A program made the translations under genes and the position numbers. Positions 12,174 to 32,141 of a stretch of DNA of 64,000 nucleotides are shown one piece after another. The stretch is from assembly GCA_964036665.1 (NCBI GenBank), contig OZ038528.1, positions 3,540,501 to 3,604,500 of the forward strand, read 5' to 3'. This DNA comes from Gordius sp. MW1. Lineage: Eukaryota; Nematomorpha; Gordioida; Gordea; Gordiidae. Positions within the stretch are counted from its first letter, which is position 1. Each line of letters opens with the position of its first letter. The notes under the pieces were generated by a model. The model searched no databases. It worked only from the letters and a program-made list of their open reading frames with translations, and was not told the DNA's origin.

Positions 12174-15100
12174 TAGTGATGCGGAAAAACCGAGAAAAAT
12201 CTCGGTCTCGAGACGAGACGAGACGAGAATTGGAAAAGGGTGTTATTTAACTGCTAAATAAATAATTACAAATTGCTAAGTAATTTATGCTAAGTATTTT
12301 AATTAAAGTGCTAAGTATTTTATTAAAAAACGCTAAGTATTTTATGCTAAGTATTTTAATCTAAATGCTAAGTATTTTAATCTAAATGCTAAGTATTTTA
12401 TTATTAAATGCTAAGTATTTTAATCTAAATGCTAAGTATTTTATTTTTAAATGCTAAGTATTTTAAAGGAAATGCTAAGTATTTTATTTTAAATGCTAAG
12501 TATTTAAAAGGAAATGCTAAGTATTTTATTTTTAAATGCTAAGTTTTTTATTTTTAAATGCTAAGTTTTTATTATTAAATTGCAGAGTTTTCATTTTGAT
12601 ATACTAAGTTTTTTTTATTAAAATGCTAAGTATCTTATTAAAAAAATCTAAATTATGAGTTTTAATCAAAATGCTGAGTATTAAAAAAATATAAGATAAT
12701 AAGGTTTTAAAGCTAAAAAGGACAAAGTTTTAATGGTAATAATTTCAAAGAAAATGTTTAATTTTATGCTAGGTTTTCTATTTTGAAGTGCTAAGTTATC
12801 AAAGTTTTTTAATTCAAAGTTTTATTTATGACACAAAAAAGTGTTGAAATTGAAGTTAAGTTTTAATGGGAATTATTTTAATGAATTACCAAAATTTATA
12901 GTTGAAAAATATAATATTTCAATTTTATATTGTATAATTTATTTTAGATTTGAATTTAAAAAATTATGATTATTTATTTGTAGGTGAAGAAATACCCTTC
13001 ATGTTCTATAATGACTTCATATATAAAATAATCTAAATAGCCAATAGGATAATTGATAGAGATTTTATTCAACTACAATAAACCCTAACCCTAACCCTAT
13101 AACACAACCATTTTATCCCCCAAAACAGCTTTAAATGCATTATGAATTGCACTGGCTGCATCAATGACAAGAACTTCAAAAACTGCATTTTTATTACTTA
13201 ATTTCATGACCTCATTAGTCAAAATTTGAAACATGAATTTAAAATCAACAGACAGCTTTATTTGTTTAAATTTATAAAATCTTTACTTAGCATAATTTAT
13301 TTATAAATCTAGATAATATACTTAGCATAATTTATTAAAATACTTAGCAAATAACTTAAATACTTGGCACAATTTATTTAAATACTTAGCAATAATTTAA
13401 ATACTTAGCATAATATATTTAAATACTTAGCAATAATTTAAATTAGCATAATATATTTAAATACTTAGCAATAATTTAAATACTTAGCATAATATATCTA
13501 AATACTTAGCAATAATTTAAATACTTAGCATAATATATTTAAATACTTAGCAAATAAATAAAATACTTAGCAAAAAAATAAAATACTTAGCAAAATTTAT
13601 TTAAATACTTAGCAAATGAATAAAATACTTAGCATTTGAATCTAATACTTAGCATTAATTTAAATACTTAGCAAACGAATTAAATACTTAGCAAATGAAT
13701 AAAATACTTAGCAATGACGCTAAAAATACTTAGCAATTTGAATAAAATACTTAGCAAATAATTTGTTGTGATTGGAAAAATGGAGTCGAGATCGAGACGA
13801 GAATTTTGATGTCGAGATCGAGACGAGAATTTTGATGTCGAGATCGAGACGAGAATTTTGATGTCGAGACGAGACGATACGAGATTTTTTTGGCGAGATC
13901 TCGACTTTTTATTGATCGTTAGATTATAGTAAATTATTGTGTATTATAATTTGCATGATTTACATTTAAGTTATTAAGTGTAAATCAATATGTGTGGAAT
14001 ATATTTGATATTAAAAAAATTCCTAAGTGTAGTAAATATTATATATTTTCTAGAAGTTTTTATGCATCAACTATAGCTCGATATTTTTGAGCACCCACTT
14101 AACAATTTCAAAAGTACAATAGAGTATTTAATGACACCGTATTAGATTAAATCTTAAATCATGAGTTTTCTAGAAGTTTTTATGCTTCAACTATAGAGAT
14201 ATATATTTTCCCGGATATGTTTTTTTCCTAGGATTATTTTATTCCCTTTAACTTTCGCGTGGCTATATATGAACTCCATGAACTATTCTATAATTCATAT
14301 ATTATAGATAAGGTAAGAATCCAAAATAATTAGTCTATTTATATTACTTACTTTTCACATTATAAGCTGGGTTGGCAGGTGCATTCAAATTTACCATAAT
14401 TTCTATAATTGTGCAATACAAAATCAATACACGCTTTATTGTACGATAAATAACTATTTAATGGCAAAGTCATTAGAATATGAAGGAAATTATTTGGAAT
14501 ATAAATTTGATTTAATGATTTTTATCATTAATTAAATACGTGCACTTTAATGTAATTAAAACCTTATGTTCTTAATCCTATATTAATGCTGCTTTTATTG
14601 TTATTTTTCGTTTTAATATGTGCAACTATAACAATTCTGTAAAGATTATAATCATTAAAAGTCACTCGCACTCTGTGGTTTATAAGGCTAAAGTAAACCT
14701 GCAATAAACACTATAGGCTATAATTGATGATGGCATGGCAATATCAATGGACTTAAACCTTTGCCAATTATAATTTTCTAAGTCTATTTATAGTTGAAAA
14801 ACACTGTGAATTTGATACAAATGTTATAATTTGCTAAAACGATAAAATTTAATTACTAATACTTTAAACTTATTTATAGTTTGTTTAGTCTGCACTTCCA
14901 GGAAATGTTATCTTTATGAATTATTTATATCTATATATTGTCAATGAGATGTCGTGTCCCGCTAAATCTTTAAAAGGTTTGTTTATTAAAGTTTTTCAAA
15001 GAATGTAAAAGTTTAAAATTTGGATTTTTAACACTTATTTAATATTTTTAACAAAACAGGAGAAATTTTTATTCCATATATATGTTTTTTAAAAAAGTCG

Positions 15101-15237
15101 AGACGGAGAATTCTCGCCGAGACGAGACCGAGATTTTTCTAGACCGAGACGAGACGAGATCGAGATTTTTAGAATCGCTCCCGAGACGAGACGAGATTTT
15201 GTTTTCGAGACCGAGACGAGACGAGATCGAAACACTA
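12174..15237. mobile_element. Satellite-bearing hAT-type insertion with 8-bp target duplication
   Basis: The insertion is flanked by perfect 8-bp repeats GTTATTAA at 12166-12173 and 15238-15245. The uninterrupted target (ATCAATGTTATTAACAGGAA) occurs in a sister copy near 11024. Ends are TAGTG...CACTA with GACGA-rich subterminal DNA. The left half carries over a dozen GCTAAGTATTTT-type repeats (about 12270-12640), and the same unit appears inverted (AAATACTTAGC) at 13286-13760. Short 29-bp GAGATCGAGACGAGAATTTT repeats follow at 13783-13870. No transposase is visible; 13920-15060 is plain AT-rich sequence. Non-autonomous and fold-back in design. Confidence 0.8.
13080..13100. repeat. Short interstitial telomere-like repeat
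   Basis: Three units of CCCTAA (TTAGGG on the other strand) lie at the centre of the inverted satellite arrays of the 12174-15237 element. Too short to be a telomere. Confidence 0.5.
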
Positions 15238-15842
15238 GTTATTAACAGGAACAATATATTACTTTAATTTAAAAAAAAATAAAAATTTTGCCCTCTCCGA
15301 AATTCGAACCCACATCAGTAAAGGCATCTGTTTACAAGCCGGCGCTATAACACGTCACACCATGCTGGTTTTAAAAAAGTAGAAGTTTTTATGTTATTTA
15401 TATAGATAATGAAATAATACCATAAATTGCATAGCAATTAAAAGTTGTGTTTTATGTTTAGAAAATCAATATATTTCATCGGTCAGTAGCCAGCGGACGG
15501 TCAAAAAGTCATATTATCAATGGTATTAACAAGAACAAAATATTAATTTAATTTAAAAAAATTAAAAAAAAAATCGTCCCCTCCCTGGCTTGAACGCGAC
15601 ACCTCCAGGTCAGAAAGCTGGCGCCAATAACTTGAAGGGTAACGGACAACGGACAATCAAAAACGAGCCCAAAAAATGCATAGCAATTAAAACAAATGTG
15701 TGTGTCTGTTGTCTTCTTTCATCTTTCCCTTTTTCCTTTAATCACTTCATACGTCTATATACCTCGGTCATATTATTTTTTTTACTTTATTCTCCACACC
15801 CGCCTTTGTGTCGATACGTGTCGTTGACTAAACACAACAATA

Positions 15843-16157
15843 AAGGAGTGTGTGTCTTATAAATTGAATGATCATTATGACAAAGATAATACCATAGCAA
15901 TTACCGTTCACCCAACTTTTGATTGTGTGGGGTTGGATATGGAAGTGTAAAAGGATCCACTGTTATTTGATTTGTTGATATCCCAGTGGTAAGAGAAGTC
16001 TCAGCAAAGCTCCTATGAGGACTTAGTATTGTTTTTTATACTTATAAATTAAAAGGCAAAAATATGGGATATTTTGTATCTATGTCTGTGTTTTAAAGAA
16101 TAGAAGAAATTGCCACTTTATAAATTATTATTAGTTAATTTATAAACAGAGATCATA
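15843..16157. other. Spacer between mobile elements
   Basis: About 315 bp of AT-rich DNA with no gene or repeat structure that I can support. Confidence 0.35.
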
Positions 16158-16165
16158 TAAACATG

Positions 16166-17744
16166 CAGGGGCGTAGACAAGGGGGTAGAAAAACGGATAG
16201 TTTACCCCCTTGGCCAAAAATTGATAATTTTTTTTATTAAAAAATAACATATTTTTAGATTGAAAGTTTTTATTCTATAGCTGAGTAACTGACTCAAAAT
16301 GACATTTATAAATAAATACAGATATATACTTTTTTATTTTTGAATTGAATTTCGACAAAAAGCCAATTAACCATTATTCTCTTTTTCCGATATCGTTTAT
16401 TCACGTGCATTACAATGAAAAAAAGAAATTTGGAACATTATTTTCCTTTGTTGAAATCATCCGATTCTGATCCTAGTAATTTCTTGACTTGATCTATTGA
16501 TAATTAATAGCTATGATTTATTTATTTTTCTATTCACTGATCTGATATTATTAATAATGTACAATGCTTTTCATTTTCTACTGATATTAAATCTTTAAAA
16601 TATATTTTAGTAGCTTAACAAAATTTATTTTAGAAAGAATATCTGCAAAATTTGGCTAGTTTTTATTAAGTAGTTTTTAAGGTAGTGATAAGTAGTAAAT
16701 GAAAGTGAAAGATAAGATGCCTAAACAGAATTATGTAATTCTTATTATAGTTAAATAATAATTATAAAAATAAAACATTTAAGTTTAATCTATTCTATTA
16801 ACTTTAGGCATTATTAAATGTATTTATAATTTATACATATATTGTATAGAAGATAGCCAAGATTTACTAAAAGAAAGATTGACACAAATAAATGGTAACT
16901 TATATTTGTACATATTCTTTAAGATTATTAAGAGTTGACTTTTTAATTGAAATATATGTTGATCAAGAATTTCATCAAATTTTTTTAATGGCCGAAGCTA
17001 AGGCAAACTTATACCAGTTTGATCTTGTAAAACCCAGATGGGCTAGAAAACAAACGTTGCGAAGTTATATTCCAACAGACTCTGTTGAGGACTATTATAA
17101 AATCCAATTTTTATTCCATTACTTGATTCTTTTATTGTTCAACTCAATGAAAGATTTTTAGACAAGAAGGAAATTATTGCAAATTTTCAAGTTTTGTTTC
17201 CTCAAGATTCAAAAGTTTCGCCTACAGCTCAGATAAAAATAAATCACTTAGTGGATTTTTACTTTAATGACTTGAATGGTACAAATGTTGACGTTAAAAC
17301 AGAATTTGATATCTGGTATATGTCGTTGTCTCAGATACCAGAAGAATTGCGTCCCAAATTCTTTGGATGCTTTGCTAAATCACAAAACCAAATTAGAATG
17401 CTTACCGAACCTTAGAACTTTGTATTATCTATTAGCTTGCCTCTCAATTACTACATGCACAAATGAGAGAAGTTTCTCAACTTTGAGAAGACTCAAGACC
17501 TACTTACGAAATACCATCTCAAACAATAGATTAAATGGTTTGGCGCTTTTAACGATTCATCGGGAGTTAGCCCCAACTCCGGATAAAATTCTTGATGTCT
17601 TATCTTTTCGCAAAAGAAAATTAAACATTGTTTTATAGCGACTAGTTTCATACACCGCTTTTGTATTTATATTATTGAGATAAAAATGTTTTTAAAAAAT
17701 TGGAAATTTTATACCCGCTTGAGAAAATCCTGGCTACGCCCCTG
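16166..17744 (+). mobile_element. Full-length hAT transposon, perfect 8-bp target duplication
   Basis: Inverted ends CAGGGGCGTAGACAAGGGGG and the complement of CCTGGCTACGCCCCTG bound 1579 bp, flanked by perfect repeats TAAACATG at 16158-16165 and 17745-17752. Inside lie decayed transposase exons (next entry). The terminal motif GGGCGTAGCCAG is shared with the CATGGGCGTAGCCAG MITEs across the window, so this element or a relative may have supplied their transposase (inference). Confidence 0.88.
16890..17638 (+). pseudogene. hAT transposase remnant with dimerisation domain (ZMYM1-like)
   Basis: Three overlapping frames carry matches in order. The first has a DQEFHQIFLMAEAKANLYQF segment with a PRWARKQTLRS motif. 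The second has QIKINHLVDFYFNDLN..FDIWYMSL..IPEELR. The C-terminal hAT dimerisation region has the hallmark TTCTNERSFSTLRRLKTYLR followed by NRLNGLALLTIHRE. Frame changes and stops separate the parts and the N-terminal BED-type domain is missing, so it is dead. It ends with TAG about 100 bp before the element's right end. Confidence 0.8.
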
Positions 17745-17752
17745 TAAACATG

Positions 17753-18408
17753 TCATTGTTAACTCCTCGGCAATGCTTTTAAAATTAAAACAGATATAAG
17801 ATAAATAATTCTATTTTGTTTAAAAATTAAAAGGTTATACACTCTAATTTATCACAAATAGCTTTAATGACAATTACAATTTTAACCAACTGTTTGTAAT
17901 AAGTCCTTAGGGGACAAAGGATTTGTTGGTCTAAGGAGAATTCTGTTCGGTCATAATGGTTAAGATTTTATTTGGATTCTGTATTAAAATACCCGCACAT
18001 AAGTCCGCGAATTAATAAATTTTCTATTTAAATTTACATCATTCTGGTTTGGAGTATTATATTATAATTTAAAAAGAAAAAGTTATATTCTGTATCTATC
18101 AATTATCACAAATTTATATATCAATACGCCTTGTGCACGGTTAAAAATATCATTGATGTGTAATGGGTAAAATTAATAAACGGGGGGAGGAATAACACAC
18201 CACGTAGATGAAAAATAATATAACAAAGCGCGTGGGGGGGGATGGAAGGATGGCATAGTATCTAACTGCAAAGTAATTCAGATCAATGAAGCTTTGGGGT
18301 TGTTAATTGCATAATTTTAGTTTTTAAACCCTAAATAACTATAAATGATTAAAATTAAAATTATTTGTACTCAATCGCTTGTATTAGAATTTATTTTCAA
18401 TCTGCTTT
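17753..18408. other. Intergenic DNA left of the fold-back insertion
   Basis: About 650 bp with no coding signal. If the 18418-23043 element inserted between MCM5 and its promoter, the original MCM5 promoter should be here. I see no definable promoter element. Confidence 0.35.
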
Positions 18409-18464
18409 AATTTAAAACGTACCAAGTCAAACGATATAAAGACACTAAATATAAAATCTCTAAA

Positions 18465-18580
18465 AATCTCTAAAAATCTCTAAAAATAACTAAAAATCTC
18501 TAAAAATAACTAAAAATCTCTAAAAATCTCTAAAAATCTCTAAAAATAACTAAAAATCTCTAAAAATAACTAAAAACCCT
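18465..18580. repeat. 10-bp tandem array (TAAAAATCTC / TAAAAATAAC)
   Basis: About a dozen 10-bp units of two types alternate here. The same array in the same order of types appears inverted at about 20930-21045 in the loop segment. Confidence 0.85.
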
Positions 18581-18598
18581 AAAAACACCTATTGTAAT

Positions 18599-18787
18599 AT
18601 GAATCACGTTCATTTTACTCAATCCCAAAAAAGAAAACCAATTTTAGTTTATCAAAATCATCATTATACAAAGGTCAATAATGGGACAGATTCAAAATCT
18701 TACTACAGATGTAGGGTAAATGAATGTGGTGGCAGAGGTTTCTATTCAGATGCAAGGTTTACAATGAATCCGGGTCAAACGTTATAA
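18599..18787 (+). pseudogene. FLYWCH zinc-finger fragment, outer copy
   Basis: A 62-codon frame reads NHVHFTQSQKRKPILVYQNH then a FLYWCH-type core KSYYRCRVNECGGRGFYSDA. The domain is truncated where the fold-back arm begins (about 18767). FLYWCH domains occur in MULE-type transposases and in some host proteins. No catalytic DDE segment is present, so this is a remnant. Confidence 0.65.
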
Positions 18788-19459
18788 AGTCAAACGTTTC
18801 ATAGTACCGCATTTAGGTACATATTTAAAATATAAAAATAAAGATAAAATAATAGACAATATTTTAGTATAAAAGGTATTATATAAAAAAAGGGTGCAAG
18901 GATATTATAATATAAATCTTTAGCATAAAAAATTAATTTAATTATAATTGCCTAACTCTAATTGTATTAGTTTATTTAAATTAGTAAAGTTTATTATATA
19001 ATAAAAAATTTAAATTGGCTTAGATATAATTTTTGATTGAATTGGAAATGTAGTTAAGGTTAAGAATTGTAAATATTTAGTCTGTTAAAGTTTTATTAAA
19101 AATAGAGAGATCTTTTCTTATTACTGGGCATATAAATTTTATTTTGAGATTTTATTGTTTATGTTTGTAAATAAACATTATCAAATGATCTTTTAGTTTT
19201 ATTTCAAGGACTAATCATAATAAGCAAGCAACATTTATTTTACAGAAAATTATTTTATTAATTTCTTTTTACAAATAGATCCTTGAAGATAGTGATATTT
19301 GATTTCCTTAAACCTAAACTAGAATTGGCAATATTTATTAATAAGATTGTGATTAATAATTAAGATGAAAAACACACCTTACTATAAAAATTTATAAAAA
19401 ACTAGAAATAAATTTTATTTATATGGTTGTAATTGATTCATGAGAATGTAAATACATAT

Positions 19460-20640
19460 AAACGGATACACTGTCAATAGAAATTATGATATAAGTTTTT
19501 AAATTAAATAACTCAAATGGGATATAGGTAGATTTGTTGCATCATAAGATGATTGTATAGATCCACTGTCTATAGAAATTATGATATAAGTTTTTAAATT
19601 AAATAACTCAAATGGGATATACGTAGATTTGTTGCATCATTTAAGTAAGATGATTGTATAGATCCACTGTCTATAGAAATTATGATATAAGTTTTTAAAT
19701 AAAATAACTCAAATGGGATATAGGTAGATTTGTTGCATCATTTAAGTAAGATGATTGTATATATCCACTGTCTATAGAAATGATGATATAAGTTTTTAAA
19801 TTAAATTACTCAAATGGGATATAGGTAGATTTGTTGCATCATTTAAGTAAGATGATTGCATAGATCCACTGTCTATAGAAATGATGATATAAGTTTTTAA
19901 ATTTAATTACTCAAATGGGATATAGGTAGATTTGTTGCATCATTTAAGTAAGATGATTGTATAGATCCACTGTCTATAGAAATGATGATATAAGTTTTTT
20001 AATTAAATTACTCAAAAGGGATATAGGTAGATTTGTTGCATCATTTAAGTAAGATGTTTGTATAGGTCCACTGTCTAAAGAAATGATGATAAAAGTTTTT
20101 TAATTAAATTACTCAAAAGGGATATAGGTAGATTTGTTGCATCATTTAAGTAAGATGTTTGTATAGATCCACTGTCTATAGAAATGATGATAAAAGTTTT
20201 TAAATTAAATTACTCAAAAGGGATATAGGTAGATTTGTTGCATCATTTAAGTAAGATGATTGTATAGATCCACTGTCTATAGAAATGATGATATAAGTTT
20301 TTTAATTAAATTACTCAAAAGGGATATAGGTAGATTTGTTGCATCATTTAAGTAAGATGTTTGTATAGGTCCACTGTCTAAAGAAATGATGATAAAAGTT
20401 TTTTAATTAAATTACTCAAAAGGGATATAGGTAGATTTGTTGCATCATTTAAGTAAGATGTTTGTATAGATCCACTGTCTATAGAAATGATGATAAAAGT
20501 TTTTTAATTAAATTACTCAAAAGGGATATAGGTAGATTTGTTGCATCATTTAAGTAGGATGTTTGTATAGATCCACTGTCTAAAGAAATGATGATAAAAG
20601 TTTTTAAATTAAATTACTCAAATGGGATATAGGTAGATCT
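19460..20640. repeat. ~101-bp tandem array, left arm (12 units)
   Basis: Units containing GATCCACTGTCTATAGAAA and GGTAGATTTGTTGCATCATT start near 19466, 19565, 19665, 19766, 19866, 19967, 20068, 20168, 20270, 20370, 20470 and 20573. Diagnostic variants (GGTCCACTGTCTAAAG) occur near 20068 and 20370. The right arm (21190-22350) carries the mirror image. Confidence 0.9.
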
Positions 20641-20668
20641 GAAGGTATCAATCCATAATTAGGGTACT

Positions 20669-20902
20669 CTATAATATAATAAGTAAAATTAATATTAACA
20701 TACTTTTATGTGGGAGATTGTCATGTGCACGTGTCATTGTAAACCTTGCATCTGAATAGAAACCTCTGCCACCACATTCATTTACCCTACATCTGTAGTA
20801 AGATTTTGAATCTGTCCCATTATTGACCTTTGTATAATGATGATTTTGATAAACTAAAATTGGTTTTCTTTTTTGGGATTGAGTAAAATGAACGTGATTC
20901 AT
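20669..20902 (-). pseudogene. FLYWCH zinc-finger fragment, inverted loop copy
   Basis: The first 56 residues match the outer copy at 18599; the frame then runs into the arm sequence (MTRAHDNLPHKSMLILILLI) before a stop. It shows how the domain continued before the outer copy was cut. No intact transposase results. Confidence 0.65.
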
Positions 20903-21189
20903 ATTACAATAGGTGTTTTTAGGGTTTTTAGTTATTTTTAGAGATTTTTAGTTATTTTTAGAGATTTTTAGAGATTTTTAGAGATTTTTAGTTATTTTTA
21001 GAGATTTTTAGTTATTTTTAGAGATTTTTAGAGATTTTTAGAGATTTTATATTTAGTGTCTTTATATCGTTTGACTTGGTACGGTTTACAATGACACGTG
21101 CACATGACAATCTCCCACATAAAAGTATGTTAATATTAATTTTACTTATTATATTATAGAGTACCCTAATTATGGATTGATACCTTCAG

Positions 21190-22350
21190 ATCTACCTATA
21201 TCCCATTTGAGTAATTTAATTTAAAAACTTTTATCATCATTTCTTTAGACAGTGGATCTATACAAACATCCTACTTAAATGATGCAACAAATCTACCTAT
21301 ATCCCTTTTGAGTAATTTAATTAAAAAACTTTTATCATCATTTCTATAGACAGTGGATCTATACAAACATCTTACTTAAATGATGCAACAAATCTACCTA
21401 TATCCCTTTTGAGTAATTTAATTAAAAAACTTTTATCATCATTTCTTTAGACAGTGGACCTATACAAACATCTTACTTAAATGATGCAACAAATCTACCT
21501 ATATCCCTTTTGAGTAATTTAATTAAAAAACTTATATCATCATTTCTATAGACAGTGGATCTATACAATCATCTTACTTAAATGATGCAACAAATCTACC
21601 TATATCCCTTTTGAGTAATTTAATTTAAAAACTTTTATCATCATTTCTATAGACAGTGGATCTATACAAACATCTTACTTAAATGATGCAACAAATCTAC
21701 CTATATCCCTTTTGAGTAATTTAATTAAAAAACTTTTATCATCATTTCTTTAGACAGTGGACCTATACAAACATCTTACTTAAATGATGCAACAAATCTA
21801 CCTATATCCCTTTTGAGTAATTTAATTAAAAAACTTATATCATCATTTCTATAGACAGTGGATCTATACAATCATCTTACTTAAATGATGCAACAAATCT
21901 ACCTATATCCCATTTGAGTAATTAAATTTAAAAACTTATATCATCATTTCTATAGACAGTGGATCTATGCAATCATCTTACTTAAATGATGCAACAAATC
22001 TACCTATATCCCATTTGAGTAATTTAATTTAAAAACTTATATCATCATTTCTATAGACAGTGGATATATACAATCATCTTACTTAAATGATGCAACAAAT
22101 CTACCTATATCCCATTTGAGTTATTTTATTTAAAAACTTATATCATAATTTCTATAGACAGTGGATCTATACAATCATCTTACTTAAATGATGCAACAAA
22201 TCTACGTATATCCCATTTGAGTTATTTAATTTAAAAACTTATATCATAATTTCTATAGACAGTGGATCTATACAATCATCTTATGATGCAACAAATCTAC
22301 CTATATCCCATTTGAGTTATTTAATTTAAAAACTTATATCATAATTTCTA
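21190..22350. repeat. ~101-bp tandem array, right arm (mirror of left)
   Basis: Reverse complement of the 19460-20640 array. The variant word CTTTAGACAGTGGACC occurs near 21450 and 21753, exactly mirroring left-arm variants about a centre near 20910, so the array was duplicated as a block in inverted orientation. Confidence 0.9.
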
Positions 22351-23054
22351 TTGACAGTGTATCCGTTTATATGTATTTACATTCTCATGAATCAATTACA
22401 ACCATATAAATAAAATTTATTTCTAGTTTTTTATAAATTTTTATAGTAAGGTGTGTTTTTCATCTTAATTATTAATCACAATCTTATTAATAAATATTGC
22501 CAATTCTAGTTTAGGTTTAAGGAAATCAAATATCACTATCTTCAAGGATCTATTTGTAAAAAGAAATTAATAAAATAATTTTCTGTAAAATAAATGTTGC
22601 TTGCTTATTATGATTAGTCCTTGAAATAAAACTAAAAGATCATTTGATAATGTTTATTTACAAACATAAACAATAAAATCTCAAAATAAAATTTATATGC
22701 CCAGTAATAAGAAAAGATCTCTCTATTTTTAATAAAACTTTAACAGACTAAATATTTACAATTCTTAACCTTAACTACATTTCCAATTCAATCAAAAATT
22801 ATATCTAAGCCAATTTAAATTTTTTATTATATAATAAACTAATACAATTAGAGTTAGGCAATTATAATTAAATTAATTTTTTATGCTAAAGATTTATATT
22901 ATAATATCCTTGCACCCTTTTTTTATATAATACCTTTTATACTAAAATATTGTCTATTATTTTATCTTTATTTTTATATTTTAAATATGTACCTAAATGC
23001 GGTACTATGAAACGTTTGACTTTATAACGTTTGACCCGGATTCAATTTAAAAAG

Positions 23055-31741
<8,687 letters not shown>

Positions 31742-31788
31742 CATGACACATTCTCTTCGATTTTATTAAATTGCATTATTTATATTGT

Positions 31789-31794
31789 AATAAA
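31789..31794 (+). terminator. Polyadenylation signal AATAAA for MCM5
   Basis: The canonical hexamer lies 48 bp after the MCM5 stop codon. The DNA from here to 32141 is AT-rich with no other gene signal. Confidence 0.55.
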
Positions 31795-32141
31795 CTACAC
31801 AATTTATACTTTTGAAATATATAATAATAATATACATAAATTTATAACTTGAAATATGCTTGTTTTTCTCTTAAAAAGGCATATCCTAAAAAGTTGTGAT
31901 TTTGATCAACAAGATGGACGTTTTCGATTTCTTGTTTTAATTTGCTTTTCAATTTTTTCGGGGTAAAAAAGAAATCTGTGTTTAAAATTATAGTAAAATT
32001 TACGGTTCGCTCTTATCTGCTATCAATTCACAACTTGTTTATCTTGCGGAAAATATCAGTATCTATAAAAAGATCTTGTTTTAGGGAGAAATTAATTGAA
32101 CTCTTTTGTAGATTTCCTTTAGCCTAATATATTATGTATTT

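Larger units (their letters stand above)
9978..15842. mobile_element. Composite element bounded by ~140-bp inverted repeats
   Basis: The segment from about 9978 to 10130 (starting GTTGTGTTTAGTCAACG) reappears as its reverse complement at about 15697-15842 with scattered substitutions. These act as long terminal inverted repeats. Inside are a nested palindrome (10131-10442), a duplicated 1.1-kb block, multiple copies of a segment containing CAGTAGCCAGCGGAC, tRNA-like heads and a later hAT insertion (12174-15237). Removing that insertion and one 8-bp duplication leaves roughly 2.8 kb. I found no intact transposase, so class is unknown. Related DNA in opposite orientation fills the last MCM5 intron. 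Confidence 0.6.
18418..23043. mobile_element. 4.6-kb fold-back element, Mutator-like, abutting the MCM5 start codon
   Basis: Two ~1.97-kb arms (about 18767-20745 and 21083-23043) are reverse complements around a ~340-bp loop (20746-21082). The loop is an inverted copy of the outermost-left segment (18418-18766). The ends are related: AAGTCAAACGATATAAAG on the left and GGGTCAAACGTTATAAAG (minus strand) on the right. A 9-bp direct repeat AATTTAAAA lies at 18409-18417 and 23044-23052. A 9-bp duplication together with FLYWCH fragments fits the MULE/Mutator group, but the repeat is low-complexity, so that class is an inference. The left arm has ~18 bp near 18974-18991 missing from the right arm. 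Confidence 0.75.

Noticed and set aside
13080..13100. Telomere or chromosome end
   Set aside because: Only three CCCTAA units, inside a transposon with unique DNA on both sides.
15069..15267. Overlapping ORFs rich in Arg/Ser/Glu/Asp on both strands
   Set aside because: Translation of GACGA-type repeats at the end of the 12174-15237 element.
16158..17752. Host ZMYM1-like gene
   Set aside because: Terminal inverted repeats, perfect 8-bp duplications and frameshifts show it is a transposon relic.
19460..22350. Regularly spaced repeats that could suggest a CRISPR-like array
   Set aside because: The whole ~101-bp unit repeats, with no unique spacers. These are tandem satellites inside a eukaryotic transposon.
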